Below are positions 11,238 to 22,750 of a stretch of 64,000 nucleotides of DNA, one piece after another. Position 1 is the first letter of the stretch. Every line of letters begins with the position of its first letter. This stretch comes from Dichotomocladium elegans (taxonomy: Eukaryota > Mucoromycota > Mucoromycetes > Mucorales > Lichtheimiaceae): assembly GCA_025716815.1 (NCBI GenBank), contig JAIXMN010000026.1, forward strand, positions 186,001 to 250,000, written 5' to 3'. Below the pieces are notes generated by a model, which did no database searches, was not told the DNA's origin, and saw only the letters and a program-made list of their open reading frames with translations. The translations under genes and the position numbers were made by a program.

Positions 11238-13461
11238 ATGCTAAGGTTGTCGACACGCTGCGGGATCCCCATTGCTCGCCCGCCACCTTTTCAGTACCAT
11301 CGCATACGCCGCATTCATCGTGAACTATTTAATGAGAATGGCTGGGAGGCGATCATTGGCATTGAGGTCCATGCCCAAATCAATTCAAGGACGAAACTGT
11401 TCTCTGGCAAGTTGGAACGTGTTGTTACCAAACTACCGAATTCTGTGCTCACCTCACTCGGGCATTTTTCTTTCTTTCTTTCCTGCAGACACAGAAACAT
11501 CATACGAAGCGCCACCGAATACCAAAGTATCGGTCGTCGATTTGGCCTTTCCAGGCGTCCAACCGGTAAGAGCAAAGGCGTCAACGATATGCCCGTTCCT
11601 CATATAACATACATAGACGTTAAACAGACGGTGTGTTGACTTGGCCGTCAAAACCGCTCTGGCACTGAAAAGCAACGTACAACACCAATCATCCTTTGAC
11701 CGCAAACATTATTTCTATCAGGACCTGCCTCAAGGGTACCAAATTACCCAGCATCGAGGTAAAGGAGGTGAACAGACCTTTGATCATAGTTTTTGATGAG
11801 TAACAATGATGGGAAGAACCGCTTGCTCGAGGCGGATTTATTGAGTTGACCGAACTCGATGGCGTATCTGAGCCGATCCGTGCTGGACTCCATCAGATCC
11901 AGCTCGAGCAAGATACGGGTAAAAGTATGTACGAAATGGGCAATGCCTTGCTCGATATGAACCGAGCTGGCACAGGCCTGATGGAAATTGTGACTATGCC
12001 AGATATGAGGTATGAAAAAAAAGCAATGTGCATATGTAAGTAATGACGATTCCTCATACCGTAATGCATTAGATCTTCTCGCGAAGCAGCTATGGTGGTC
12101 AAGAAACTTCAGAACATATTACAATGTGTGGGATCTTCGCAAGCGAGCATGAATGAGGTATATAGGATTAGGAGGTTGTCCGGGAAACTGGTGCTGCTGC
12201 TAACGGTAATATATATTGCACCTATAAGGGATCAATGCGGTGCGATGTCAATGTCTCTGTTCACCGGCAGGGAGAACCGTGGGGCACTCGATGCGAAATC
12301 AAGAATCTCAACAGTATCCGGTTTCTGTCAATGGCCATTGGTGAGGTAGAAGAGACTAAAGTTGGGCAGAACACGGCTCTTATAATTAAGAATACGGCAG
12401 ATGCGGAAATTGAAAGGCAAATTGAAGTGATTCAGCGAGGCGGTAAGATTGTTCCCGAAACGCGTGGATTTGATGTGAGCAATCGCAAGACATTCCGACT
12501 AAGAAGCAAGGAAACCGCTCCGGATTATCGATACATGCCTGAGCCTGACCTGCCTCGGCTTATCATTACACAAGTGAGGAACTGCTGTCTTTTTTTTGTT
12601 TCGTCCGTTGCTTTTTTTTTTTTACAGAGACCTTTCTTTAAAAGGATTATATCAATGAAATCCGAAGCGAGCTTCCCGAGCTGCCAGATGAAACGCTCGC
12701 TCGCATCATAAAACAATACAACATGTCGCCGGACGATGCTCGCTCGCTGCTTAACGAGCCAGGAAGTGTGGCATTCTTTGAAAAGGTGATAGAAAGCATT
12801 TGGATACTGAAGTAGCGTCCGCTAACCTGCAATTCAGTTGTGTCAAAACCGAAATCCTCAAACGGCTCTCAACTGGATTATAAACGATTTGTTCCGTGAG
12901 CTGGCCCTTTCGGAAGTCGAGTTTCGTCAATGCCCCATTACAGTCGAGCAAATGGGCTCGTTGATTGATCTTGTACAGAGCAACACTATCACAGGCAGGT
13001 TATATTTTTGTTCGTTCGTTTACCGGAGAGGATATTCATGCGTTGATTACGATGGCAGGCAAAATTGGAAAAGACGTGCTCCGGGTAATGCTCACAGAAA
13101 AAGATGAAATGCCGCAGGCCATTGTGGATAAGCGAGGCTGGGCTCGAATGGATGATATCAGTCATTTAGCAACTGTATGCAAGGGGTTGGTTGCAAAACA
13201 TACAAAGCAGGTATGAAACGTCTTTGAGGAGAGAAAGAGGGCAGGCAGGACGTGCTAACCGTAGATTAAACATAGACGGCCCTATTCCAAAAGGGCGAAC
13301 TGAAGATGTTCAAATGGTTCGTCGGACAAGTGATGCGAGAGACCAAAGGCATGGCTGATGCCAATCAGATTAATGCGGCCTTATGCGAAGCATTGCAATG
13401 CAAGCTTGAGGATGTGGCTGATTTTGTGGGAGGCAAGCAAAAGAAAAAGAAGCAGCAGTAA
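11238..13461 (+). CDS. gatB: Glutamyl-tRNA(Gln) amidotransferase subunit B, mitochondrial
   Basis: Ten exons: 11238-11406, 11489-11565, 11617-11758, 11817-12009, 12073-12157, 12229-12573, 12645-12785, 12838-12994, 13059-13210, 13276-13461; 548 residues, the usual length. Family landmarks in order: [108 protein letters not shown] and [15 protein letters not shown], then the GatB/Yqey tail ending in Lys/Gln. The N-terminus is Arg-rich and acidic-poor, fitting a mitochondrial targeting peptide. It acts with GatA (and GatF/C) to convert Glu-tRNA(Gln) to Gln-tRNA(Gln). Introns 1 and 8 use GC donors (GCAAGT and GCAGGT): no GT donor restores the conserved frame. S. cerevisiae PET112 is the orthologue. 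Confidence 0.95.
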
Positions 13462-14446
13462 AAGATCGAATGGATTGATCACGAAGGGGTGCATGTGGTA
13501 GCGGTGATGGCAGCTCTATGGAGGACCATCCTTTCGCAACATGATGATAGCTACGAGGTCAGATGGCAGCCTTCGACATAATTGTTTTGTGCACATGTAC
13601 AATCATGCGACCGTGTTTCGGGACTGATAGTCCATGCAAGCCATGCCATTAGGCATCTGTCCATTCCACCTTTTTTGAAACAGCCTACCGTTCCACGTGC
13701 CCTGCCAGAGGACCTATGCCTCGATATAACAATGAGGCTACCCCAATGTTTAGGCAAGCGACAGCAGGTTTTCAGGAACGTTGAGTGGACACTTTTGCGC
13801 GGCCTCCTTCCCCCCATTTATGAGAATACGATAAGTTTCACTGATAAACAAAACAACAACCTCCGATTGGGCGGTGTGGGTGGCAATGGCCATACAGATT
13901 CTCATTGGCTGCGATTTTTCTATGCCCATCCCCGCGAGATGTGTGTGTGTGTGTGTGTGTGTGAGGGCGATACGTCATTGAGGGGTGGGCGCTCGATCCT
14001 ACCCTTGAAGATTTTCACCTTCTCTCCCCCCCTCCCGCGCCCCCCAACCCGACCCTCGTTCCTCCGTTCGTCCCGTCCCGTCCGTCCCTTCCAACGCGTT
14101 TAAGATGATTACATACCGGAACTGAGACAATACGGATGAGGCCCATCCTATTGGGGGGATGGTGTGTGGAAAAAGGGCCAACCTACTACTGTGGGCCAAA
14201 CCCAAGTTTACACACACATGGTCCCTCCAAACAAAAAAAAAAAAAAAAGGACCTCAAGGCTTCCCCCGCCAACGCCGCACCCCATTTCACATGTACTTAC
14301 ACTCCAGCCCTGTTCGTGAAAAGCGTTGCTGATTGCAGATCATCTTTATGGAGAGTAAGAGATATGTACAATACTCATTATTTAATTGAGTGAGGATGAC
14401 GAGGGGGAGGGGAGAGGGAGGAAAGGAAGCATATGTACACCAGGTT
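13462..14446. other. Intergenic between convergent genes
   Basis: No supportable gene. Contains a GT run near 13939-13962, C-rich tract 14025-14045 and an A-run near 14235. It holds the 3' flanks of GatB and the C2H2 gene. Confidence 0.45.
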
Positions 14447-15411
14447 TCAGTAAGGGGGCAAGACTGTTGTAGCAGGGACTGAGCCAGGAACGGCCGAGGT
14501 GGGACCGACAAAGCCTTGCCATGGCATGTAAGGTGAGATCATGAGCGTCGCTGGATGATGTTGCTGAGGATGATGGTCGCTGACGCCAGGTGGCGGAGGC
14601 GGGGCGGCGTAGGAGAGTGCTATAGACTCTGGATCCATACCTATCATCATAGAGGCTGCAGCTGCTGCTGCAGAAGGGTATGCAGTTGTTGGTGGTGTTG
14701 AGGTCGTAAGGACGGGTCTGGCAAGCGTGTCTGTGAAATCTGCGGTCATTGTTGTAGTAGTTGGCGAAGTGCTGACGGTCGCCGAAGGCGCTGAGCATTG
14801 TGCCGTTGTCTCGGTTGCTCGCTGTTCCCGTTTTTGTTTACGCCACTGCTTGCGCATCTCTTTAAATTCGACAGGAAGCCGCTTCGGGCCCTAAGAAAGC
14901 CAAAAAGGTTTGAGGACATTGAATGGCTTTATCGTCTCTGTGTGTGAATAAAAAAAAAAAAACATACGTGGTTCTGCATAGCGACGTGGGCGTTAAGATG
15001 ATTGAGCGTGCCATATGCCTTGGAACATCCCTCGAAGTTGCAATGGTACAAACGCTCGATTTCGTGGTACTTGCGACGCGGCCGTTTCTTTTGCCCGGCC
15101 GCGGGGACGAAGGAATAGCTGCCGCTGCAGGCGTTCACGCATGGTTCAGGTTTTACAGAGGTCAGGTCGATGACGTCGCCCAGTTGACTCCCGTCTGTTG
15201 CAGCGGCTGCAGCGGCTACGGCCGCGAAGTCGATGACGGCAGCTGCGGTGGCGGTGGAGCCAGATGAAGCGGGCAAGAGATGTGAGAGTGGAGGTAAGGA
15301 TGGGCCGGCAGCTGTGGGGTTTGCGGACATGAAGGCGGCCATGGCGGCGCTGGGGTCGTTGGCAGGAGCTAGTGCGGTGGAATAGACGGAGGATACAAAG
15401 GGATGTGACAT
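14447..15411 (-). CDS. Con7-like C2H2 zinc-finger transcription factor
   Basis: Two exons, 15411-14968 and 14890-14447, separated by a 77-nt GT-AG intron; 295 residues. An Ala/Pro/Ser-rich N-terminal half is followed by YSFVPAAGQKKRPRRKYHEI and a single C2H2 finger, C-x4-C-x12-H-x5-H, within YHCNFEGCSKAYGTLNHLNA. After it comes GPKRLPVEFKEMRKQW. This combination (YSFVP, RPRR, finger, basic EFKE helix) is the signature of fungal Con7-type regulators known from Magnaporthe morphogenesis, so I assign it to that family; targets are unknown. The C-terminal half is Thr/Pro/Ala-rich with short homopolymers. An upstream in-frame ATG at 15519 would add a hydrophobic CT-repeat-encoded leader and is unlikely to be the true start. 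Confidence 0.85.
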
Positions 15412-16183
15412 GAGCGAATGAAAATAGGGAGTGGAAGAGAGAGAGAAGAAAAGGGGGGGAAAGGAGAATAGGAAGGGAAGAAAATATATATGTTTGCATG
15501 TGGATGTATGTGCACCCATCAGCCGAGTTCCCTTTTTTTTGCAGAAATTTAAAAAAAGAAATCGAAACGCGGATTGGCCGGATATGGCCTAGTTACTCTT
15601 TACGGATTCCATGACGCTGCGTCGTCGATCTCGGTGGAAGGAAGGACAGTAACCCTAATCGGTTTAGTCCGAAACTTTGTACAGCCGCACGCACAACCAC
15701 CGTACAACATCTTCTCTCTCCCCCCCCCAGATCCCGCGTCCTTTTCGGTGTCGCTGCCAAGATAATGAAGAAAAGACAACCGATCTTCAACGGGACATCT
15801 TTCCTTTGACATTACATAGTAAAGCCTTTTTCCTCTCTTTTTCTTCTTCCCTTATCGACCGCCATTTGCTTGTCCCTTTCTTCTTTAATAGTAGTGCGGT
15901 GATGAAAAAAGTTTTCAATTAACGAAAACCGGGCTTGTGGTCCGGAATGTTGATGTATTATTAAAGTGGGGGGGGGGAAGATAACACATCATTCGCGAGG
16001 GGGGGTGGGCTTTGCCGATGTAAAAAAAAAAAAAAAAAACGTGTCCCGGGCATTTTTCACTCCGATTGAAGAAAAATCTTGAGGAGTAGAGGGAGAAATG
16101 GGTATCAAAATACTAGCTCATATAATAGTAAAATGTAGGATCCGCCAACATAAATTGGATCGTAGTATACGCCATTACGGCTA
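15412..16183. other. Intergenic
   Basis: CT-rich and homopolymer-rich DNA (C-run near 15721, G-runs near 15968 and 16000, A-run near 16022). No gene seen. Includes the upstream region of the Con7-like gene. Confidence 0.45.
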
Positions 16184-16674
16184 TCATTGTTTGACTTGAT
16201 CGTCCGTAATAGCTGTCGTTGGCGATATTTCCGTCGCATAGCAAGCGTCCGTATTGTCCATGTTATCGTTGTCACAGAACGGCGGAGAAAGGGCTTCGTG
16301 GACTTTTGATGGCGTTAATATGGTTGCAGTGGAAAAAGGAGGATCTTGTGATAAGCTATCGGAGGGCTCTTCTGATATGTCTGGCGCATGTGACAAGACG
16401 CTACTGTGTATATCTGGGGCAAGATACGAAAGAGAAGCTGGCGGTGCGGTTGGCAGACCGAGATCAATCGTGGACCCTAGCCATGCGATCCCAGGACCAC
16501 TATAGGAGGGGAAAAAGACAACAGTATGTGTGAGAACAATGTGTTTAAACTCTACTTTTAATGTTACCTTTCTGCCCACTCGTCGCCCATTTTCTTCATG
16601 AGTAGCTCAAGCTGCTTTTTTTGATGTTCAAGCTCTTGGAGACTTTGGTCGTAATCAATGACGGGTAAGCTCAT
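16184..16674 (-). CDS. Small protein with N-terminal coiled coil, unknown function
   Basis: Two exons, 16674-16568 and 16499-16184, with a GT-AG intron of 68 nt and a continuous frame; 140 residues. The N-terminus SLQELEHQKKQLELLMKKMG is a strong amphipathic coiled coil. The remainder is Ser/Pro/Asp-rich and looks disordered, with no domain that I recognise. The coiled coil suggests a partner-binding role; nothing more specific can be said. The exon join is supported because it fuses two open frames that each end at a splice signal. Confidence 0.65.
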
Positions 16675-17035
16675 GATGGTGGTAAAATGAGAAGTGATGG
16701 AGAGAAGATAGAGTTATCTTTATATATATATGACGACTTCTGTTTACACGCTTCTGCGATCGAGCGATGTGAAAGAAATCATCGATGATCGACAATAGGA
16801 CGTCGGGGATTCAAAACAATTGTTTTTTCTTCTACGACCATCAAAAACCGTCCTGAAAAATATGCCCGCCCCCAGGAGATGGCGACGATGTTCAGCAAGT
16901 CGATCTCGAAAGTTTACAGACTATCTCCATTGCTAAGGAAGCACAACCTATTCATACACGTGTTTTCCTGCTTGGATTATTCCTGAGAGCGACCTGGAAT
17001 TCGTTGCGAAGCATATTACATACCAACGGAAGAGC
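16675..17035. other. Intergenic
   Basis: Contains a TATATATA stretch near 16722 and no recognisable gene; it includes the 5' flank of the preceding small gene. Confidence 0.4.
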
Positions 17036-17545
17036 TCAGACGCATGAATGAGAGAAGCCGGTGGAAGGGTCGATACGTGGTGGTACACGCGTCAAAACAA
17101 AAAGACCCGCTTTTACCAAGCTGTGGCATTGAACACAAATTCTGCGGAAAAGCATTCTAGTGATCGCCTTTTGGATTACACAATGGCCGGCTGAACAAAT
17201 CAGTGATACATTGAAAGCGAGGACGATTGAACTTGGTTGCCCATAGCTCCCTCCTGCTGCAACAATAATGCGGTTGAAGCATCGGACTTTAAGACCGTTT
17301 CCCCAAGCATCGCACACGTTGGAGGTGATGTCGCACAAGACCTCAGCAAGCTCAACCTTGTAAAAATACGTCAGCTTCTTTAGCCTTCTGCTCATTTTCC
17401 CTCCACACACGTTCCTCATTCTGAAATGAGCAATCAATTTCTTTACGGCGAGTGACAGACGAACTTCTGGGGCTCGATGTCGTGCGGAATCCTCGTACAC
17501 ACAGTTGCACATCCAGGTCTCGTTGATCTGGGTCAATAGCTTCAT
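17036..17545 (-). CDS. Unrecognised 169-codon open frame, possibly a transposon remnant
   Basis: A single open frame rich in Arg, Lys and Cys. The middle, MSRRLKKLTYFYKVELAEVL followed about 30 residues later by RIIVAAGGSYGQPS, has the layout of the central part of Fanzor/TnpB-like proteins (basic helix, then a beta strand with a GD/GG-S turn), but the catalytic Asp is absent, and the expected DEY-x-TS and zinc ribbon do not follow. I therefore leave it as unknown. It could also be a chance frame. No introns or neighbours help. Confidence 0.3.
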   Translation of the reverse strand: MKLLTQINETWMCNCVYEDSARHRAPEVRLSLAVKKLIAHFRMRNVCGGKMSRRLKKLTYFYKVELAEVLCDITSNVCDAWGNGLKVRCFNRIIVAAGGSYGQPSSIVLAFNVSLICSAGHCVIQKAITRMLFRRICVQCHSLVKAGLFVLTRVPPRIDPSTGFSHSCV

Positions 17546-17685
17546 ACCGGCCGGATGGCCTGTGGGGCTCAGGCTAATGATGCAAGGAATAAGCTCCTTA
17601 ACTGATTTCAGATCTTCTCGTTCTTTCTATGGATCGCCCATCCATTGCTGCAAAATTTTATTTTTTTTTTGCTGATAAGAATAAT

Positions 17686-18456
17686 TCATGCTTCTGCATT
17701 ACACAATACAGATTTGATAAAATTACATTGTGTTTCCATCACAACAAGAAAGTTTCTCATCTCATCGTGAGACATGTCCCCCAGGAGGCGCATAAATGTG
17801 TCACTGCTGCCATCATCGTCAAGAGCAACAGCTGTCAGTGAAAGTTCTTGGTAAGTCGTCCAATGCCTGTGTCCACCAGGCACTGTCTTAGAAGACGACG
17901 ACGACAGATGATGATCATCGCGGTGCAGCCGCACCTGCTGCTTCCGCCAGATACGGACGGGTCGATGCCGATTGTACTGTTTAAAATACAGACCGCACGC
18001 ATTGCAGAGCGTGTGCGCCCGATCCGGCGTCCTTCGCCATAAGGGTGTCCGCGTCACTTTGCAATTATAACACTCGATCTGCCGCAGTGAGGTTGGATCA
18101 GCGCTGCTGGTACATGGAAGTGGCGTAGGCTGACATTTTATAGGTCCGGATACGGATGATAGAGTCGACCAGATTTGCTGGGATGCTTTTCGCTTTTCAT
18201 CCTCTTTTAGGGCGCCGACTGAAGCTGACGGTACCTCTGTGGAGAGTGGAGGCGAAGCAGAAAAGGCCTTGTAAGAGCACATCAGCTCCAGGTCACTCCA
18301 TGGGTTGAATACGAGGCCCGCGCTAAGCGATGATGGCCCTCCAGCGTTGAGATCAAATCGATCTCGGTGACAATTCTGCAACGATACTGTTGAAGCGGGT
18401 GGTGGCGGGAATGGAAACGACATTGTCCGTGAGGGTGTGTAAGAAGAAGACAACAT
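17686..18456 (-). CDS. GATA-type zinc-finger transcription factor
   Basis: Single exon, 256 residues. The GATA finger is C-x2-C-x18-C-x2-C ([17 protein letters not shown]... [18 protein letters not shown]) followed by a basic tail, the fungal x18-loop class. The finger lies in the second half; the N-terminal half is Ser/Pro-rich and the C-terminus ([18 protein letters not shown]) looks helical. It should bind WGATAR sites. Which pathway it controls (nitrogen, iron, light) cannot be decided from the sequence. I chose the ATG at 18456 ([11 protein letters not shown]); the frame is open to 18576 but the added part is hydrophobic and AT-rich, like untranslated leader. Confidence 0.9.
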   Translation of the reverse strand: MLSSSYTPSRTMSFPFPPPPASTVSLQNCHRDRFDLNAGGPSSLSAGLVFNPWSDLELMCSYKAFSASPPLSTEVPSASVGALKEDEKRKASQQIWSTLSSVSGPIKCQPTPLPCTSSADPTSLRQIECYNCKVTRTPLWRRTPDRAHTLCNACGLYFKQYNRHRPVRIWRKQQVRLHRDDHHLSSSSSKTVPGGHRHWTTYQELSLTAVALDDDGSSDTFMRLLGDMSHDEMRNFLVVMETQCNFIKSVLCNAEA

Positions 18457-20333
18457 GAGGATCCTTTCTGTTTTTTTTATATATAAAGATTCGGAAGATA
18501 TATAGGTTACATACAATGGGATATTCATTAAGGTCAAGTGGTAATCTCCTTTTATACATGAATAAAAGCCACGCATTACTTTTATCCAGATTTGTATTTT
18601 ATACTATAGTTGGTGTGTCCATCTTTATACTAATTCATGATCAAGAGTGTGGTCTCGTGTCTCTCGATCGCTGTCGATCATTTTCTTTATCCGCCTTTCT
18701 GCGGTAGATCTGGGCTGAGTCATTAACGTGGATAAACGGAATTAAAACGCTGTGGGGCGAACCTGTAGCAAACATCGTTTGTTCTGTGCATCCTTGTACA
18801 CTTTACATTTTTTCACTGTTGATCATATACACTATAAACCCGTTTTTTTTTTTACGAGAGTGAGAAAATATTGTTTCATGATGTTCTGTTTTTAGTCTTG
18901 TCATCGACAACAATAGCAGGTGTACTAACTACCTAAGTTCTTTTCCGGGAACCTCCTTCTTCTTGCTATCTGTCTGCTCTCTCTCTCTCTCTCTCACTCA
19001 ATCACGGCTGTTTTGAGCTTTAATTTGCATCTGATGTTCAACAAAGAAGGCGGCGGTAGATAAATCTGTTGGCCGCAATATTTTTCTTTAAGGAAGGCGT
19101 TCGATTCAGTTACATCGATATAGAACATTCTTTCATCTTAATAAAAGACGGTCGATGTCTATTTGGCGCCAGCCAGAGCGCTCTTACATGTTAGCGCATA
19201 ATCTTACCGGTCAATTGTATCCTATGCTCTCATGGCCCCCTAACTTGCGTCTCCTGGGTGTCTGCAGCATCAGCATTCCCATAAAAAAAAGGCAAAGAAT
19301 TCCATCTCGCAGTGTGATGCTCTGATCTTTTCAGTATCCTGTTGCCTCGATGGCAGACGGATGAACTTGTCTTTAGCAATAGCGCAGTAGACGATCTTAT
19401 CCGTTCTACATACTGCGTGATCATTTGTTAAAAAAAAAAGAGATGCGATCCGGGAGCCAAGGAACCGAAGCTTCTAATTAGAAGTTCAAAATACCAAGAA
19501 ATGTTGTTTTTTTTCTGCTACGTAAATAGAATAATCCATCGGAGAATGCAACCAGATACAAAGCATATAATCGTACTGTAAATCTATGCCTACGTACCTT
19601 TTATTATAAGAGTGTCCCCGCCAGGGTGCTTATGTGTTTCATAAGGTATGGGCAGGACAAATGATATGTAGAAAATGTGACGCATGCCGAATATAGTGTG
19701 CATGAATCATACACAATTAGAGTAATCGCATCTTAGGTGGAAAAATGCATTGGTATCTAGTCGGGATATATATAGTAACAACCCTTGTTGTAAAATTCTT
19801 CATCTGCTGAATCCCAGGTACGATAAAAGGAGATGGCTACATGGAATAATAACACAAGTAGCGTTGGTTGTCATTGCGAGTTGCAAAGAGAGAGAAGTTG
19901 CAGGTTATTTATATAAGCTATGTATATGATTAGTAGTATAATGGGTTTTGACCGTGCTTATCATTTATGTCTGCTGGAGATCAAAGTCATAGATTACATC
20001 GTCTTTTAGTGGCAGAAACGGCAAACAAACAGGTGGTACATATATCTTGTCATATACTCGATAAAGTAGTATAATACTATCTATTTATTTACAAGACCCG
20101 GCTTTCATGGATCCCAATGGCCTCCCTTCCCCATTGCTGCTCCCTAGAACAATGATGATGGAATCCGGTCCAGCCAGACCATGCAATCGTTCTCGGGAGG
20201 TAGAAGCACAGACTGCGGTTGTTTACTGTATATAGAGTGGTGTTCATTCGGATGGATAGGATATATGTAAGGTGGGATGATTTGTCGTGGATACGATTAC
20301 TGTATCAATGACTCGTCGCCGTCGTTGGGGAGT
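18457..20333. other. Long intergenic stretch
   Basis: About 1.9 kb, AT-rich, with a CT repeat near 18978-18996 and several TATATA tracts. No frame with domain content, no splice-joined coding and no RNA gene that I can support. Confidence 0.5.
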
Positions 20334-21563
20334 TTATGGTGTACGCTTGCTTCGTACTAACTTGTTAAGTCTCTGCTGCTCATCTTGGGAGCATTGTAAT
20401 AGAGTCGCCAGAACAGGAATGAGTTGTGCCTTTTTATGTACGTCAGATAGAGCTCACCACCGTTCAATCGTCTTATATTTACCCTGGTCTGCTTTTTTTC
20501 CAAAAACTTGATGATGACGTTCCTGAGGTATTCGATATTCACTTGGATATTCTCGCGAGAAGATGCCTTCCGGAGCTCGTCACGCAATGCCTATAAAAAA
20601 ATGGAATGAACTTGTATCAGCAACAAGATTACCGCACATCAAAATTGCAAAACTACCTTGTTCACCGTCTTTAAGTGATTTTCCCTGATTTTTCCTTGAT
20701 CTATTGCCCTTTGCTGATCTTCCAGCTGCTTGTATCGAACCTTTAGCCGTGTGGGAGGGAATGGTTATTGCGCATTACATACATACATAACACTTTGTTT
20801 TCGACTCTGACGTGCTTACCACTTTTTCCAAAAGGACGTCATGTTTTGTGCGCCAGACGGCGAGATCGTCCGACACATGGGCCAGCTGTGCTAGGACCGC
20901 ATCGTTTTTTTCTTGGAGGGTCCTACATTTCGCTTCTGTCTCGTGTACTTTTTTCTCCCACTCGACCTTTTGGATAGGGGCTTTTGCAGACCAATGTTGC
21001 TGGCGCAGAGTTTCCAGTTCAGATTGGAGGCGCTGAATTGTCAGTTCGGCTTGTTCCAGATCTCCTTCAGACGCCTGCCACCGCCGCTCCAGCAGTTCTC
21101 TTTCCGACGCAAGGCCGTCCCTCTCGGCTCGGACTTGCTCCAAAGCATCCTTGAGCACAGCCACCTGCTTTTCCGCCTCTAATCGAGCACTGTCCTCCTC
21201 CTCCGCACCGGGTTCTGGCGAGTGCGCATGTTCCTGTTTCTTCTGCAGCGCATTATTGTCATCCTCGAGAAGCGCGAAGAGCTGGTCGAGAAGAGGATCA
21301 TTTTCAGCGATCGTGTGTAGACGTGCAATGAGACGTGCAGTTTTGTCTGTGGTCGGCGACACCAGCCCGCCGGACGGTCCGTACAGTTGTTGCGAAAGTT
21401 GAGCTATGGTGGCCTGAGCCCATTGCAACTCCTTACGCGCATGATCAGCCTCCTGCATGAAATGAAGCACATTGTTCTTTGAGGCTTCTCGCTCTAGTCG
21501 TAACTCCTCAAGTTCGTTATGGAGTCGTTGAACTTGATCCCGAAGATTGCTATGTTTGTTCAT
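20334..21563 (-). CDS. GRIP-domain golgin (Imh1-like coiled-coil protein)
   Basis: Four exons, 21563-20820, 20740-20657, 20590-20483 and 20429-20334, all in phase with GT-AG introns; 343 residues. Most of the protein is long coiled coil (heptads from LRDQVQRLHNELEELRLERE to the end of exon 1). The C-terminus is a GRIP domain: NIQVNIEYLRNVIIKFLE, then LIPVLATLLQCSQDEQQRLN. The Tyr that contacts Arl1 is present in NIEYL. GRIP golgins are recruited to the trans-Golgi by Arl1-GTP and tether endosome-derived vesicles; S. cerevisiae Imh1 is the nearest named relative. The frame is open upstream to 21833, but that part is low complexity and I start at MNKHSNLRD. Confidence 0.9.
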
Positions 21564-22750
21564 TAAATGTGAGAGTGCAGAAGTAGAATAAGAAAAGGTG
21601 CAGGAGGCAGGGAGTAAACCCTTATAGGGAAAGGGTGCATCGGCTGTTGCACCGGGGGGGGTGTATGTGTTTGGTGGGGCTAGTGCGTCCTGGCGTACTG
21701 TACGGATTCTAACATCCGGCGGATAAACAGGAATATTGACACCAACGAATGTTTTTTTCTCTTTCTCTCTCTCTTTCTCTTTGTTGCATCGACATTCTGT
21801 TGTGCCTTGGCATATCCATCTCTGTCCTTTCATCCCTCAAAAGAGATGCTCATGTGTCACCCTACTGTTTTTGTACAGCACTGGCAGATTCAAGCGTCGT
21901 GAATGCGTGGACAAAGTCCAAAATCAAGATAGAAGGGTCCAGTCTGTTCAAAGTAAATGTAACACGAATTACAAAGCCTATCCAGATGTGCGTTGTCCGT
22001 TACCAAACGATGACACCTCGTATGTCTATACTTGCCCATCTCCTCTCATTGTAGTAGCTCTCCAAGTTGAAATATTATCGTCTTACCTTCCGGTGCTTTC
22101 AACCTCTTTGATTGATCTGCACCCTAACCCCCCCTCCCGGGTTCCAGTATTTTCTTGTACTGACCGGGACGCCCGGACCTCAAGCTCTATTTCAAGGATG
22201 GTTGTCCGTCACCATGGCGAAAGCTCATTTCTTGGATCATGCCATGCTGCGATTTGTGTTTATAAGTTACTACACTACAGGCAGCAAGCAGGCATCTTGG
22301 ATATCTCAGTAACCATGGTTGTGCTGAAAACGGGCATGTATTGCTAGTTCCCTTGCTCCAGTTGATGCATTTGAGACCTTCACATACTCTACCTTGCTCG
22401 GGGATATGTGTAGCGGCAACTTCAACGGTTGTCTTCGCATGGTTTATGGCGCAGAAATTGGCTGTGTGTGTGGGGGGGGAAGAAGCAGATCGAAGAGATC
22501 TCGTCGTCCGTGTGGTTCAAGAGTAGTCATAGCCATATCCATTGTAAAAAAAGAAAGATCGATTACATACTCGTTTCAGAATGCAAACTATATCAAGTAA
22601 GGAAGATGCATGTTTATATATATATATAAAGAGAGAGAGAAGAGACATATGGGCAGCTGTGTCTTTTGAAATAAAGAAATTACATAACTTATAAGCAAAA
22701 ATCGCGAAAAGGCTGGAGAGGAGGAGGAGAAGACGGGCAGTAGAGCAGTT
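21564..22750. other. Intergenic with transposon debris
   Basis: CT-rich 5' flank of the golgin gene, a C-rich tract near 22130, a fragment of a Tc1-like transposase (22190-22290) and TA/GA repeats near 22618-22640. No host gene supported. Confidence 0.45.
22190..22290 (-). pseudogene. Short fragment of Tc1-like transposase
   Basis: Read on the minus strand it gives NRSMAWSKK, matching KRSMTWSRK in the copy at 35050-35085, and the DNA (TTGGATCATGCCATGCTGCG) is close to that copy (TGGACCATGTCATGCTGCG). Surrounding frames contain stops. It is probably a third, heavily decayed member of the same family. Confidence 0.5.

Noticed and set aside
13939..13962. GT repeat as regulatory element
   Set aside because: Simple dinucleotide repeat like many in the window; no evidence of function.
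14447..18456. Cluster of regulators (Con7-like and GATA) as a functional unit
   Set aside because: Proximity of two transcription-factor genes on one strand is not evidence of a pathway; spacing is large and nothing links them.
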